Source: an uncultured Alistipes sp.
Lineage (GTDB): Bacteria; Bacteroidota; Bacteroidia; Bacteroidales; Rikenellaceae
DNA: 48,840 nt
Direction: 5' to 3'
NCBI GenBank assembly: GCA_937911745.1
Contig: CALDPX010000038.1
Location: 1-48,840, forward strand
Positions 17,901 through 24,191 of the stretch are shown here, piece after piece. The notes below the pieces were generated by a model. That model did not search any database. It had not been told where the DNA came from and saw nothing but the letters and a program-made list of their open reading frames with translations. Both the position numbers and the translations under genes were made by a program. Position 1 is the first letter of the stretch. Every line of letters starts with the position of its first letter.

Positions 17901-18087
17901 TCCCGACAGAGTTATGACAAAGGGCGACAGGGCTGTGATTGTAGATTACAAATTTGGCTTGGGCACACCAGCCAACCATCGCCGACAAATTGAACGCTAT
18001 GCCGACCTGCTGCACCGTATGGGCTACGAGGATGTGAGTGGCTACTTATGGTATATTACAATGGAGAGAGTCGATAAAGTTGTGTAG
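14998..18087 (+). CDS. addA: AddA-like subunit: UvrD/Rep-type helicase-nuclease
   Basis: 1029 aa. Superfamily 1A helicase motifs appear in order: Walker A S-A-S-A-G-S-G-K-T (8-16), motif Ia T-F-T-N-K-A, Walker B M-I-D-E-F-Q-D-T (Asp383, Glu384), motif III/IV V-G-D-V-K-Q-S-I-Y-R-W-R-G-G-D, motif V T-I-H-K-A-K-G-L and motif VI L-Y-V-A-V-T-R-A-K-E-E-L. A C-terminal RecB-type nuclease domain carries V-D-Y-K (Asp983, Lys985) with an upstream M-M-H-R. The enzyme unwinds and resects DNA ends together with AddB. Somewhat shorter than Firmicutes AddA, as usual for this phylum. The next gene starts 6 bp after its stop, implying cotranscription. Confidence 0.92.
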   Translation: MGRVDILSASAGSGKTYRLALSYIKTLLEEPLSYRHILAVTFTNKATDELKGRILAQLNLLANGSESDFDAALRSEGYDMERVAHNAAEARNLILHDYNNFAVMTIDKFFQRVMRAFIKEIGVDLSFNLELHTDTLLEQAADRMLEEVADDKDLHRWVMDYIGENISDGASWNIKGAIVELGGQLFNEEYKHSRITPDDKPELASLASAASAKAKALTKAYKAEGERFMTLLGSNNLTPADFKGGERSSVATFVRKVAEGELPEPKTNVFNALDKHEWHKAGKSSANSAIDAIESDLYDILCNIIELYPKVTIAENNRRLILEHYRDFALLTDLRKRIDDLCEENDILPISDVSDLISSLVADNDAPFIYEKSGNRYDYFMIDEFQDTSTMQWRNFVPLLHNAIAQSASSPVLLVGDVKQSIYRWRGGDWSLLSRGVEEEFEDIRREPLGINRRSSRSVVEFNNALTHHAIEAISLNLEAEIDQAQGANVLTPALATKLKGMVREAYADYKQEVKPNATEGYVTVLSYDKKCITHPAIARIEELQQRGYRASDIAILVRTNREARQIAAEILAYKNSPERNPRYVFDVVTQEALAINSSPAVRFIIATLSVAANPADRLARALYNDYFSRPFEEPLSAEEEEFVFSLSLLQPEEAFNEILLHFPTCSSKSEVPYLQALHNQIIEFCNRNIADTALFLKWWNEKGCTESVALPQEADAITIITIHKAKGLGYNAVIVPYCSWSLRPKTGSTIWSEPNVPLSDNIKKFPIGYGKSMALSSFSHSYYTEMTLAAIDSLNTLYVAVTRAKEELHLMVPSDANSSTIGAIVRQQAGVNEVGDIYEKGEPLNYTSTPKKSPAPSRFATNSPAEKIAVRYTHQRYDEESKGEHIAPRDYGIMMHRVMESASTKEDMERSIALCIVDGTLTAEEAQTLRAQIDRALSKEVVAEWFDGSWERVRSECEIVYNGRSWRPDRVMTKGDRAVIVDYKFGLGTPANHRRQIERYADLLHRMGYEDVSGYLWYITMERVDKVV

Positions 18088-18093
18088 AGAGGT

Positions 18094-18480
18094 ATGAAAG
18101 TCAAACGCTGGATATACATACTGCTCGGTGTAGTGTGCACATCTCTCGGAGCCATTGGCGTGGTTATCCCCGGGCTACCAACCACCCCTCTACTACTTGC
18201 CGCATCGTGGTTTTTCTACCGCTCCTCGCCACGCTTACAGGAGCGACTTCTTGGCTCTTCGCTCGCCATCTACATTCGCCGCTATCAGGAGCAGGGAGGT
18301 ATGCGCCCCCGCACTAAGGCGTGGGTTGTATGCTTTATGACTGCGATGGTCTGCTGCTCAATACTGCTATTCATTCACAACACAATCGTAGATTGGATTG
18401 TAGGCATCGCGGGAGTGGTGGGCTGCGTGGTGGTTATCTTCTTCGTTCCCACAGCAAAAAGAGAGGAAAAAGGCGAGTAA
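18094..18480 (+). CDS. DUF454 (YbaN-like) inner-membrane protein
   Basis: 128 aa. An N-terminal hydrophobic segment (about 7-38) contains the family signature L-G-x-x-G-V-V-I-P-G-L-P-T-T-P-L-L-L-L-A-like stretch. A central amphipathic region follows (F-F-Y-R-S-S-P-R-L), then two more transmembrane helices (about 78-97 and 99-118) and a basic tail. DUF454 proteins are small inner-membrane proteins with no firmly established role. It starts 6 bp after addA and is probably cotranscribed with it; I do not infer a role in DNA repair from that alone. Confidence 0.88.
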   Translation: MKVKRWIYILLGVVCTSLGAIGVVIPGLPTTPLLLAASWFFYRSSPRLQERLLGSSLAIYIRRYQEQGGMRPRTKAWVVCFMTAMVCCSILLFIHNTIVDWIVGIAGVVGCVVVIFFVPTAKREEKGE

Positions 18481-18508
18481 TTTTGAATTTTGAATTTTGA
18501 ATCTTGAA
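18481..18508. repeat. Heptameric tandem array (TTTTGAA) at the rpmB promoter
   Basis: Three TTTTGAA units plus TCTTGAA start directly after the DUF454 stop codon and end 9 bp before the -7 box of rpmB. Each unit offers a TTTG. Confidence 0.9.
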
Positions 18509-18525
18509 TTCTTTTTGTATCTTTG
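18496..18525 (+). promoter_or_regulatory. Promoter of rpmB-rpmG-DUF4295
   Basis: TATCTTTG at 18518-18525 is a full -7 match. TTTG at 18496-18499, supplied by a heptad repeat unit, lies 18 bp upstream. The leader to the rpmB ATG (18577) is about 47 nt. Confidence 0.7.
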
Positions 18526-18576
18526 CACGCCGTAAAATGCGGCAAGAGTATTAACACATTAATTAACTTATTGTAA

Positions 18577-18813
18577 ATGAGCAAGATTTGCGAAATCACC
18601 GGTAAAACTGCTCAGTCGGGAAACAATGTTTCTCACTCGAACAGGCGCACCAAACGCAAATTCAATCTTAACTTGAAGACAAAGCGTTTTTGGAGCGAGG
18701 AGGAGAACCGCTGGATTACCCTCAAAGTAACCGCAGCAGGTATCAAAACAATCAACAAAAAAGGTCTGGATGCAGCACTCAAAGAGGCTAAGGCACCCGC
18801 AAAAATTCACTAA
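18577..18813 (+). CDS. rpmB: 50S ribosomal protein bL28
   Basis: 78 aa. Begins M-S-K-I-C-E-I-T-G-K and contains G-N-N-V-S-H-S-N-R-R-T-K-R-x-F-x-x-N-L, the bL28 signature. It has V-T-A-A-G-I-K-T-I-N-K-K-G-L-D near the C-terminus. This is the zinc-free (C-minus) type: of the usual four cysteines only Cys5 is present. It begins the operon bL28-bL33-DUF4295 and has a clear promoter. Confidence 0.97.
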   Translation: MSKICEITGKTAQSGNNVSHSNRRTKRKFNLNLKTKRFWSEEENRWITLKVTAAGIKTINKKGLDAALKEAKAPAKIH

Positions 18814-18837
18814 TCTTTTTTAACACAGTAAAAAAGT

Positions 18838-19026
18838 ATGGCAAAAAAAGGTAAAGGTAACCGAGTACAGGTAATTCTCGAGTGTACCGAGCAGAAGGCA
18901 AGCGGTGTTCCCGGTATGAGCCGTTACATCACTACCAAAAACAAAAAGAACACACCCGACCGTATGGAGCGTAAGAAATACAATCCTTACTTGAAGAGGG
19001 TAACTATCCACCGTGAGATTAAATAA
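18838..19026 (+). CDS. rpmG: 50S ribosomal protein bL33
   Basis: 62 aa. M-A-K-K-G-K-G-N-R-V-Q-V-I-L-E-C-T is the standard start. Y-x-T-x-K-N-K-K-N-T-P-D-R-M-E-x-K-K-Y-x-P is the family core and E-I-K the typical end. The Bacteroidota insertion with S-G-V-P-G-M-S-R is present. 24 bp downstream of rpmB. Confidence 0.97.
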   Translation: MAKKGKGNRVQVILECTEQKASGVPGMSRYITTKNKKNTPDRMERKKYNPYLKRVTIHREIK

Positions 19027-19031
19027 GGAGG
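19025..19031 (+). promoter_or_regulatory. Strong Shine-Dalgarno before the DUF4295 gene
   Basis: AAGGAGG ends 9 nt before the ATG at 19041 and overlaps the rpmG stop region. Such sites are rare in this phylum, whose ribosomes sequester the anti-SD, and I saw no comparable site at the starts I inspected. Confidence 0.7.
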
Positions 19032-19040
19032 AAAAGAACT

Positions 19041-19199
19041 ATGGCAAAGAAAGTAGTTGCAACACTTAAAAAAGAGGGTGCAAACAAGGGTTTTACCAAA
19101 TGCATCAAAATGGTTAAATCGGAGAAGACCGGTGCTTACATCTTCAAAACTGATGTAGTTCCCACCGAGGAGGTTAAGGAGTTCTTCAACAAGAAATAA
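19041..19199 (+). CDS. DUF4295 small ribosome-associated protein
   Basis: 52 aa: M-A-K-K-V-V-A-T-L-K-K at the start, a central K-C-I-K-M-V-K-S-E-K-T-G-A-Y and E-F-F-N-K-K at the end. Basic and Lys-rich. DUF4295 is a Bacteroidota-specific family regularly encoded after rpmB-rpmG, and I recall it being assigned as an extra large-subunit protein in a Bacteroidota ribosome structure, which I cannot verify here. It lies 14 bp after rpmG and is preceded by an unusually strong Shine-Dalgarno. Shorter than typical gene-calling cut-offs but well supported by position, start and composition. Confidence 0.93.
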   Translation: MAKKVVATLKKEGANKGFTKCIKMVKSEKTGAYIFKTDVVPTEEVKEFFNKK

Positions 19200-19245
19200 T
19201 CCCTACCACACGATTTTTCCAACAGTATTTTCGGACACACAGTCC

Positions 19246-19289
19246 AAAATACAAAAGGCGTTCCCACAAGGGTGCGCCTTTTGTATTTT
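19246..19289 (+). terminator. Terminator of the rpmB operon
   Basis: A 15-bp perfect stem (19246-19260 with 19275-19289), 14-nt loop, ending in a T run. Confidence 0.9.
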
Positions 19290-19335
19290 TGTAGACCGAC
19301 TCTACCGCAACCATCCTAAGCCGTCGCCCTCTCTT

Positions 19336-19374
19336 TTGTTCGCGAGCATTTTTCCCAATACCCGCGAATGTTTT
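19336..19374 (+). repeat. 39-bp hairpin repeat, left copy
   Basis: Matches 24056-24094 without gaps at 29 of 39 positions, and most differences are transitions. The CGCG-containing arms form a weak hairpin here and a perfect one in the right copy. The two copies bracket the tandem lipoprotein block in direct orientation. Confidence 0.6.
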
Positions 19375-19402
19375 GCATTTTAAGACAAAGTTTTTAACTT
19401 TG
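19372..19402 (+). promoter_or_regulatory. Promoter of the tandem lipoprotein operon
   Basis: TTTG (19372-19375), 19-bp spacer, TAACTTTG (19395-19402). The transcript would begin near 19407, giving a leader of about 275 nt that contains the structured element at 19427-19601. Confidence 0.8.
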
Positions 19403-19426
19403 TAGCAACATACTAATTATTACGCG

Positions 19427-19601
19427 GAAAGTGTAAGTTTATTCTCGGACGCGAATCTGGAAAATTCAAAGAGAGGGAGTAATCGGACATCTTCCTGCGT
19501 CATATCCTGCAATGGGATATGGCGTGGGGTTGTTGCTTGTTTTTTCTCGAAGGCATTCCAGAGCCTGTGTCCTAAAAATAAGTTTTCGGCACCACGCTTT
19601 C
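19427..19601 (+). ncRNA. Structured leader RNA element, copy A
   Basis: 175-nt element in the 5' leader of the lipoprotein operon, homologous to copy B (37929-38132, minus). The ends can pair: GAAAGTGT (19427-19434) with ACGCTTTC (19594-19601). Alternatively GCGTGG (19522-19527) pairs with CCACGC (19592-19597). Inside that, CTTGTTTTT (19536-19544) pairs with AAAAATAAG (19574-19582). An apical hairpin is formed by 19501-19507 with 19514-19520. Blocks shared with copy B, in order: GAAAGTGT, TTCAA-GA-A-GG-GTAA-CG-ACA, AATGGG, GTGGGGT, CAGAGCCT, AAATAA and CCAC(G/A)CTTTCTT. Function unknown: cis-regulator, processed small RNA or a multicopy element are all possible. An in-frame upstream extension of the lipoprotein ORF crosses it and is judged non-coding. 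Confidence 0.75.
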
Positions 19602-19679
19602 TTTTTGCTTATAAATCACTATTGGGGTGCGGGTAGTAATAATTTGGAACACAACAAGTTAAACCAAATTTATATTACT

Positions 19680-21272
19680 ATGAAGAAACTATTTACCCTT
19701 TTTGCACTGCTGGCAATGTTTGCATTTGCAGGTTGCGAGAATCCCGAAGAGCCTATCTTAAAGGAGGTCTCCTCGCTGATGTTTAACTACTCCTTCCCCT
19801 CCATCAATCAGGGCGAGAGTATGACCAAGGCGGGCAGCAATGCCGACATCTTTGCCGAGTTCTACGCCGCCATCTGTGATGGCAGGCTCGTAGCGCCCTC
19901 CTACGACCTCACCTTCACCAACATCCTTACGGGCGAGGAGTTCCAGCTGCAAGGTATGTGGAATGTGCGCACCGACGCGAAGATAAAGATGGGTACTTAC
20001 TCAGTGAGGGGTACTGCCACCGCTGAGGGAGCCTACATTCAGGATAAATGCTCGATTGTCATTGACGACCCCGAGGTGGTTGTAGACCGCGACGAGGCTA
20101 CCGTGACGCTGAGTGCCGTCTATGACTGCGCACTTGTGATTTTCGACGACCAGAGCATTGTATCGGTGGTGAACCATACGGGCGATAGCGACACCTCCCT
20201 CTTCGACTTCGAGGAGTACATCTACGCATTTGTGAACGACAAGATTTGGGACGGCGTATCTGACTCCTACCTGCTCGGCACCCGCCAAAACGGCTCAGAG
20301 TTCAAGATTCCCACCCAATTACAGCCCTTCCTCAAAGGCAAATTCTACGTCTACGATACCACAAAAACAGACTCTTTCGAAAGTACATTCATATTGCCAG
20401 CAATGGGTGAAGGTGGACTTGCAGAGTTAAACCCCGAGGCAATTATGCGCCCCGATGTACTAACTCCTGTCAACTACACTCCCAACTACGTGTATGGTGG
20501 CAAAAATGGCGTTACTATCAGTGTGACCCAAAAGACTTTCGACAATTTTAAGTTTGCAGTTATTCCAGGAGATAATGTGAACTCATACCGATTTATAGTG
20601 ACTCCTTTGTGCAAACTCTACGAATTGTTGTATGACCATATGATTAAGAATGGCTTAGATATGTCCCAACAACTCAGCACCGCCACGGTGAATGAACTCA
20701 TTTGTGGTCATATATTCAGCTCTCGCGATACGGGCGTCAATGTATTCTCCGTCAACAATACGGCAGATTTCTCTTGTCACGAATTTGATTGGAAGAACAC
20801 CTCTCTGGCTCAAACAAAAATCATCCCTGATTGCGAGTATATTATTGCTGTTGTAGGTTGCTTGGACGCCGAGGGCAAGGAAGCAGGCGAACTCTCACTT
20901 TGTTACGTTCGTACACCATATTACCCTCTGATTGGTAATCCCGAGGTGGATTTTGCAATATCAACATCCCAAACTGTCGCACAAATCACCTTTATACCCA
21001 ACGAGGATTGTAAGTATTTCTATTCTTGGGTAAGTGCCGAGAGCGATTTGGTGCCATACATCAACATCTATGGAGAGAAACTATTTATTGATTTTCTCCG
21101 CAGTCAACCATATGAACCAACGTCACGAGAAAACGAATCTGACCATATAGTCTATTTAAATTTCGGGAACGACTTTTCATATGATGGAAACATAATGGTA
21201 ACAGCTATTGCTCTTGATGAAAATCAGACCCCATCTGATGTGTTTCAGTATGAGATATTTACTCTCAAATAG
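19680..21272 (+). CDS. Tandem lipoprotein 1 (conserved head, unique C-terminus)
   Basis: 530 aa from the ATG at 19680. Signal peptide with lipobox F-A-G-C (Cys19), then E-N-P-E-E-P. Residues ~25-230 form a beta-rich head resembling DUF4493-type domains (G-T-Y-S-V-R-G-T-A-T-A-E-G, A-T-V-T-L-S-A-V-Y-D-C). This head is shared with the next gene: positions 19838-20260 are identical base for base to 21477-21899. From about residue 240 the sequence is unrelated to gene 2, is AT-richer and shows no recognised domain; it looks like two or three Ig-like beta modules. A lipid anchor facing the cell surface is likely. The open frame upstream to 19512 runs through the structured leader and is rejected. 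Function unknown; an adhesin or host-interaction role is a guess. Confidence 0.85.
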   Translation: MKKLFTLFALLAMFAFAGCENPEEPILKEVSSLMFNYSFPSINQGESMTKAGSNADIFAEFYAAICDGRLVAPSYDLTFTNILTGEEFQLQGMWNVRTDAKIKMGTYSVRGTATAEGAYIQDKCSIVIDDPEVVVDRDEATVTLSAVYDCALVIFDDQSIVSVVNHTGDSDTSLFDFEEYIYAFVNDKIWDGVSDSYLLGTRQNGSEFKIPTQLQPFLKGKFYVYDTTKTDSFESTFILPAMGEGGLAELNPEAIMRPDVLTPVNYTPNYVYGGKNGVTISVTQKTFDNFKFAVIPGDNVNSYRFIVTPLCKLYELLYDHMIKNGLDMSQQLSTATVNELICGHIFSSRDTGVNVFSVNNTADFSCHEFDWKNTSLAQTKIIPDCEYIIAVVGCLDAEGKEAGELSLCYVRTPYYPLIGNPEVDFAISTSQTVAQITFIPNEDCKYFYSWVSAESDLVPYINIYGEKLFIDFLRSQPYEPTSRENESDHIVYLNFGNDFSYDGNIMVTAIALDENQTPSDVFQYEIFTLK

Positions 21273-21318
21273 TTATTAGAGATATATTACTTTGAAGATA
21301 TTACAAAAACCAGATACT

Positions 21319-23997
21319 ATGAAGAAACTTTTTACTCTTTTCACGCTGCTTGCAATGTTCGCAGTGGTAGGATGCGAGAATCCCGAAGAGCCTATCTTAA
21401 AGGAGGTTTCCTCGCTGACGTTTAGCTACTCTTTCCCATCCATCAATCAGGGCGAGAGTATGACCAAGGCTGGCAACAATGCCGACATCTTTGCCGAGTT
21501 CTACGCCGCCATCTGTGATGGCAGGCTCGTAGCGCCCTCCTACGACCTCACCTTCACCAACATCCTTACGGGCGAGGAGTTCCAGCTGCAAGGTATGTGG
21601 AATGTGCGCACCGACGCGAAGATAAAGATGGGTACTTACTCAGTGAGGGGTACTGCCACCGCTGAGGGAGCCTACATTCAGGATAAATGCTCGATTGTCA
21701 TTGACGACCCCGAGGTGGTTGTAGACCGCGACGAGGCTACCGTGACGCTGAGTGCCGTCTATGACTGCGCACTTGTGATTTTCGACGACCAGAGCATTGT
21801 ATCGGTGGTGAACCATACGGGCGATAGCGACACCTCCCTCTTCGACTTCGAGGAGTACATCTACGCATTTGTGAACGACAAGATTTGGGACGGCGTATCA
21901 GACTCCTACCTACTCGGCACCCGCCAAAACGGCTCGGAGTTCAAGATTCCCACCCAATCACAACCCTTCCTCAAAGGCAAATTCTACGTCTACGATACCA
22001 CAAAAACAAACTCCTTCGAGAGCATCTTTGACCTCCCCGGAATGGAGGAGGGAGGAACTGGCGTTGTTGCTTGCTTTGATAATTGTGTGTTTGTTAGGGA
22101 CGTGAATTTTCGTGAATTTACTCTGGATGTAGAGGTCCCCGAAAGCGTCAAAGAGAATAATCATATGATTAAATGGGGTGCCTGCGACCTCTACTCGTAT
22201 AACAAGAATAGATACAGAGGTATGTCGGACGCAGATTTGTTAATATTCCACGACGATACTTGGGGTCAGTTCTTTTTTAACGAGAGCACAACACTCACAC
22301 TCAACGAGGAAGAGTCGTATATAAAAAACCCAGATGGTACACCCGATTATAGTGGTGTCCAGTTCTACGACTCTATGGTTCCTGGTCAACCCGAAGTTGT
22401 AATATTTGGCGAGTATGCTTGGGGAGAGTGTATATATGGTTGGGCAGATGGTTACTATACCCCAATGTTTGGCGAACCATCTTTGGATGGGTTGTATGCA
22501 AACGGAATGGTTGTGCTGAAACAACCCCAAGAGATGGGCGACCATATCACCAATGTTGAGATATTGCCCTCTGGCGAAGATGCCACTATCAGGGTCACGG
22601 TAGATGATGATGTCGAAGTCTTGTGCATTGCGTTGTACGATGAAGCTAAATATGCAGAAACGATGAGTTATTTGGACTACAATACCGATTATAGACAGTG
22701 GTTTACTACATCGAACAGTGCCTATTATTCTAAAATTGCCCGGTCTTTTACGCCACAAGATCCAAACTACAATGGTGTCATTGAGGTAAAAGTTAGCGAT
22801 TATTTTGAGAGTATTGATGCCAAATCAGAGTATATTCTTGATATAGTTGCTCTCTCGGGCGATTGTGACGGAGATGGTTTCCTTGATGGACACCTACAAC
22901 ATTACGAAACATACAACTTCTATATTGATAAACCACAAGCTAATATGATTTGGTACACTTCGACTGATGGTAATGTCGTAACACCTAATGCTACTGCTGC
23001 ATTTGGTGCCAACATTGTATCAAACACCTACGAGAATGGCAAGGGTATAATTATCTTTGATGGCGATGTTACAAAGATTGGAGAGAATGCGTTCTACCTA
23101 TGTGAGAATCTCGCAAGTATCACGCTCCCCGAGGGCATTACTTCGATTGGTACTATGGCGATGGACACTTGCACAAACCTTTCGGAAGTCGTTATACCCG
23201 ACTCTGTGGTAACTATTGGCGATCACGCTTTTAATGATTGCTTCAACTTGTCCAATGTCGTTATAGGCGAGAATGTAACTACTATTTCGGCGTGGGCGTT
23301 TAGTGATTGTGTGGCTCTAACGAGCGTTACCATTCCCGATAGTGTTTCCATAATTGGAGAGGGTGCATTTGGTGCTTGCTACGGGCTCGAACGCTTTGAG
23401 AGTAGCAATGTGTCAGCCGATGGTAGGTGCTTGATTCTTGACGGTGTATTGAAGGCATTTGCGCCCGCAGGGCTGACCGAGTATTCCATTCCCGATGGAG
23501 TCACATCAATTGAGATGTATACTTTTCAAAAATTGGAACATTTAACAAGTATTCATTTCCCCGCGGGACTTACAGATATTTGTAAAGGTGCTTTTGAATT
23601 CTGTTCAGGCTTAACAAGCATCTCGACTGCTGGAACGGATGTAAAAAACATTCATTATGACGCCTTTACAGATTGTTATGGATTGGTTGAGTTGAATCTG
23701 GATGGTGTCGAAACCATACAAAACGCCGCCTTTACAAGATGTTATTCTTTGCTAAGCATTACCATTCCCGAAAGCGTAACCCATATTGGTAGCTGGGCTT
23801 TTGGTGAATGCGATAACCTTACTAGCGTCTATTTCGAGTCGCCTACTCCACCTTTTATGGATTATGATGTATTTGTAGTACCGAAAGAACTTAGCATCTA
23901 TGTACCTACCGAAAGTGTGGAAGCATATAAAACATATAAAAGCGCAACTTATTGGGGTATACATACCGACAGCATCTATCCTTACAACTTCGAGTAG
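21319..23997 (+). CDS. Tandem lipoprotein 2 (same head, BspA-type leucine-rich repeats)
   Basis: 892 aa from the ATG at 21319; the frame is open to a TTG at 21292, but the signal peptide begins at 21319. Lipobox V-V-G-C (Cys19). The head (about 25-230) is nearly identical to gene 1. A middle section (about 235-420) of unknown fold and an Ig-like stretch follow. The C-terminal third (about 575-860) holds around ten LRR_5/BspA-type repeats of ~23 residues (I-x-x-x-A-F-x-x-C-x-x-L-x-x-V-x-I-P-x-x-V), with a Cys recurring at the same place. It ends with V-P-x-E-S-V-E-A-Y-K, a common cap. BspA-like proteins of oral and gut Bacteroidota bind host matrix or other bacteria. It lies 46 bp after gene 1 and is likely cotranscribed. 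Confidence 0.9.
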   Translation: MKKLFTLFTLLAMFAVVGCENPEEPILKEVSSLTFSYSFPSINQGESMTKAGNNADIFAEFYAAICDGRLVAPSYDLTFTNILTGEEFQLQGMWNVRTDAKIKMGTYSVRGTATAEGAYIQDKCSIVIDDPEVVVDRDEATVTLSAVYDCALVIFDDQSIVSVVNHTGDSDTSLFDFEEYIYAFVNDKIWDGVSDSYLLGTRQNGSEFKIPTQSQPFLKGKFYVYDTTKTNSFESIFDLPGMEEGGTGVVACFDNCVFVRDVNFREFTLDVEVPESVKENNHMIKWGACDLYSYNKNRYRGMSDADLLIFHDDTWGQFFFNESTTLTLNEEESYIKNPDGTPDYSGVQFYDSMVPGQPEVVIFGEYAWGECIYGWADGYYTPMFGEPSLDGLYANGMVVLKQPQEMGDHITNVEILPSGEDATIRVTVDDDVEVLCIALYDEAKYAETMSYLDYNTDYRQWFTTSNSAYYSKIARSFTPQDPNYNGVIEVKVSDYFESIDAKSEYILDIVALSGDCDGDGFLDGHLQHYETYNFYIDKPQANMIWYTSTDGNVVTPNATAAFGANIVSNTYENGKGIIIFDGDVTKIGENAFYLCENLASITLPEGITSIGTMAMDTCTNLSEVVIPDSVVTIGDHAFNDCFNLSNVVIGENVTTISAWAFSDCVALTSVTIPDSVSIIGEGAFGACYGLERFESSNVSADGRCLILDGVLKAFAPAGLTEYSIPDGVTSIEMYTFQKLEHLTSIHFPAGLTDICKGAFEFCSGLTSISTAGTDVKNIHYDAFTDCYGLVELNLDGVETIQNAAFTRCYSLLSITIPESVTHIGSWAFGECDNLTSVYFESPTPPFMDYDVFVVPKELSIYVPTESVEAYKTYKSATYWGIHTDSIYPYNFE

Positions 23998-24002
23998 GCA
24001 CT

Positions 24003-24047
24003 AAGAGCGTTAAAGACATTCAGGTCATTAAGAACCTTAAAGAAATT
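24003..24047. repeat. Degenerate 9-bp tandem array after the lipoprotein operon
   Basis: Five units of 9 bp can be read (AAGAGCGTT, AAAGACATT, CAGGTCATT, AAGAACCTT, AAAGAAATT). They start 6 bp after the stop of lipoprotein 2. Confidence 0.65.
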
Positions 24048-24055
24048 TCGCCATT

Positions 24056-24094
24056 TTGCTCGCGGGTATCTTTTTTGATACCCGCGAGTGGTTT
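24056..24094 (+). repeat. 39-bp hairpin repeat, right copy (likely terminator)
   Basis: Contains a 12-bp perfect stem (24059-24070 with 24077-24088) and a T6 loop. It is homologous to 19336-19374. It probably terminates the lipoprotein operon although a T tract after the stem is lacking. Confidence 0.7.
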
Positions 24095-24098
24095 ATAT

Positions 24099-24152
24099 AA
24101 GCATTATAAGGCATATAGGGCGTACAGGCCTTATGGGAGTTATGAGAACTCT
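24099..24152. repeat. Second degenerate 9-bp tandem array
   Basis: Six 9-bp units (AAGCATTAT, AAGGCATAT, AGGGCGTAC, AGGCCTTAT, GGGAGTTAT, GAGAACTCT). The unit AAGGCATAT recurs exactly in the array at 44482. Confidence 0.65.
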
Positions 24153-24174
24153 CCCCTTAATTAGGGGGAGAGTT
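24147..24174. terminator. Bidirectional hairpin between convergent genes
   Basis: Stem AACTCTCCCC (24147-24156) with GGGGAGAGTT (24165-24174) around TTAATTAG. It lies 18 bp from the stop of the minus-strand radical SAM gene. No T tract on either side; it may be a REP-like palindrome instead. Confidence 0.5.
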
Positions 24175-24191
24175 AGGTAGATGCCAACCGC

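Noticed and set aside
19427..19601. Calling element A (or B) the 6S RNA gene
   Set aside because: Length and closed-end hairpin shape fit, but two divergent copies each lead into a coding operon and I cannot match the conserved central bubble. Left as an alternative to test.
19512..19679. N-terminal extension of tandem lipoprotein 1
   Set aside because: It would bury the signal peptide 56 residues in and runs through the structured leader; the tandem paralogue starts at the equivalent ATG.
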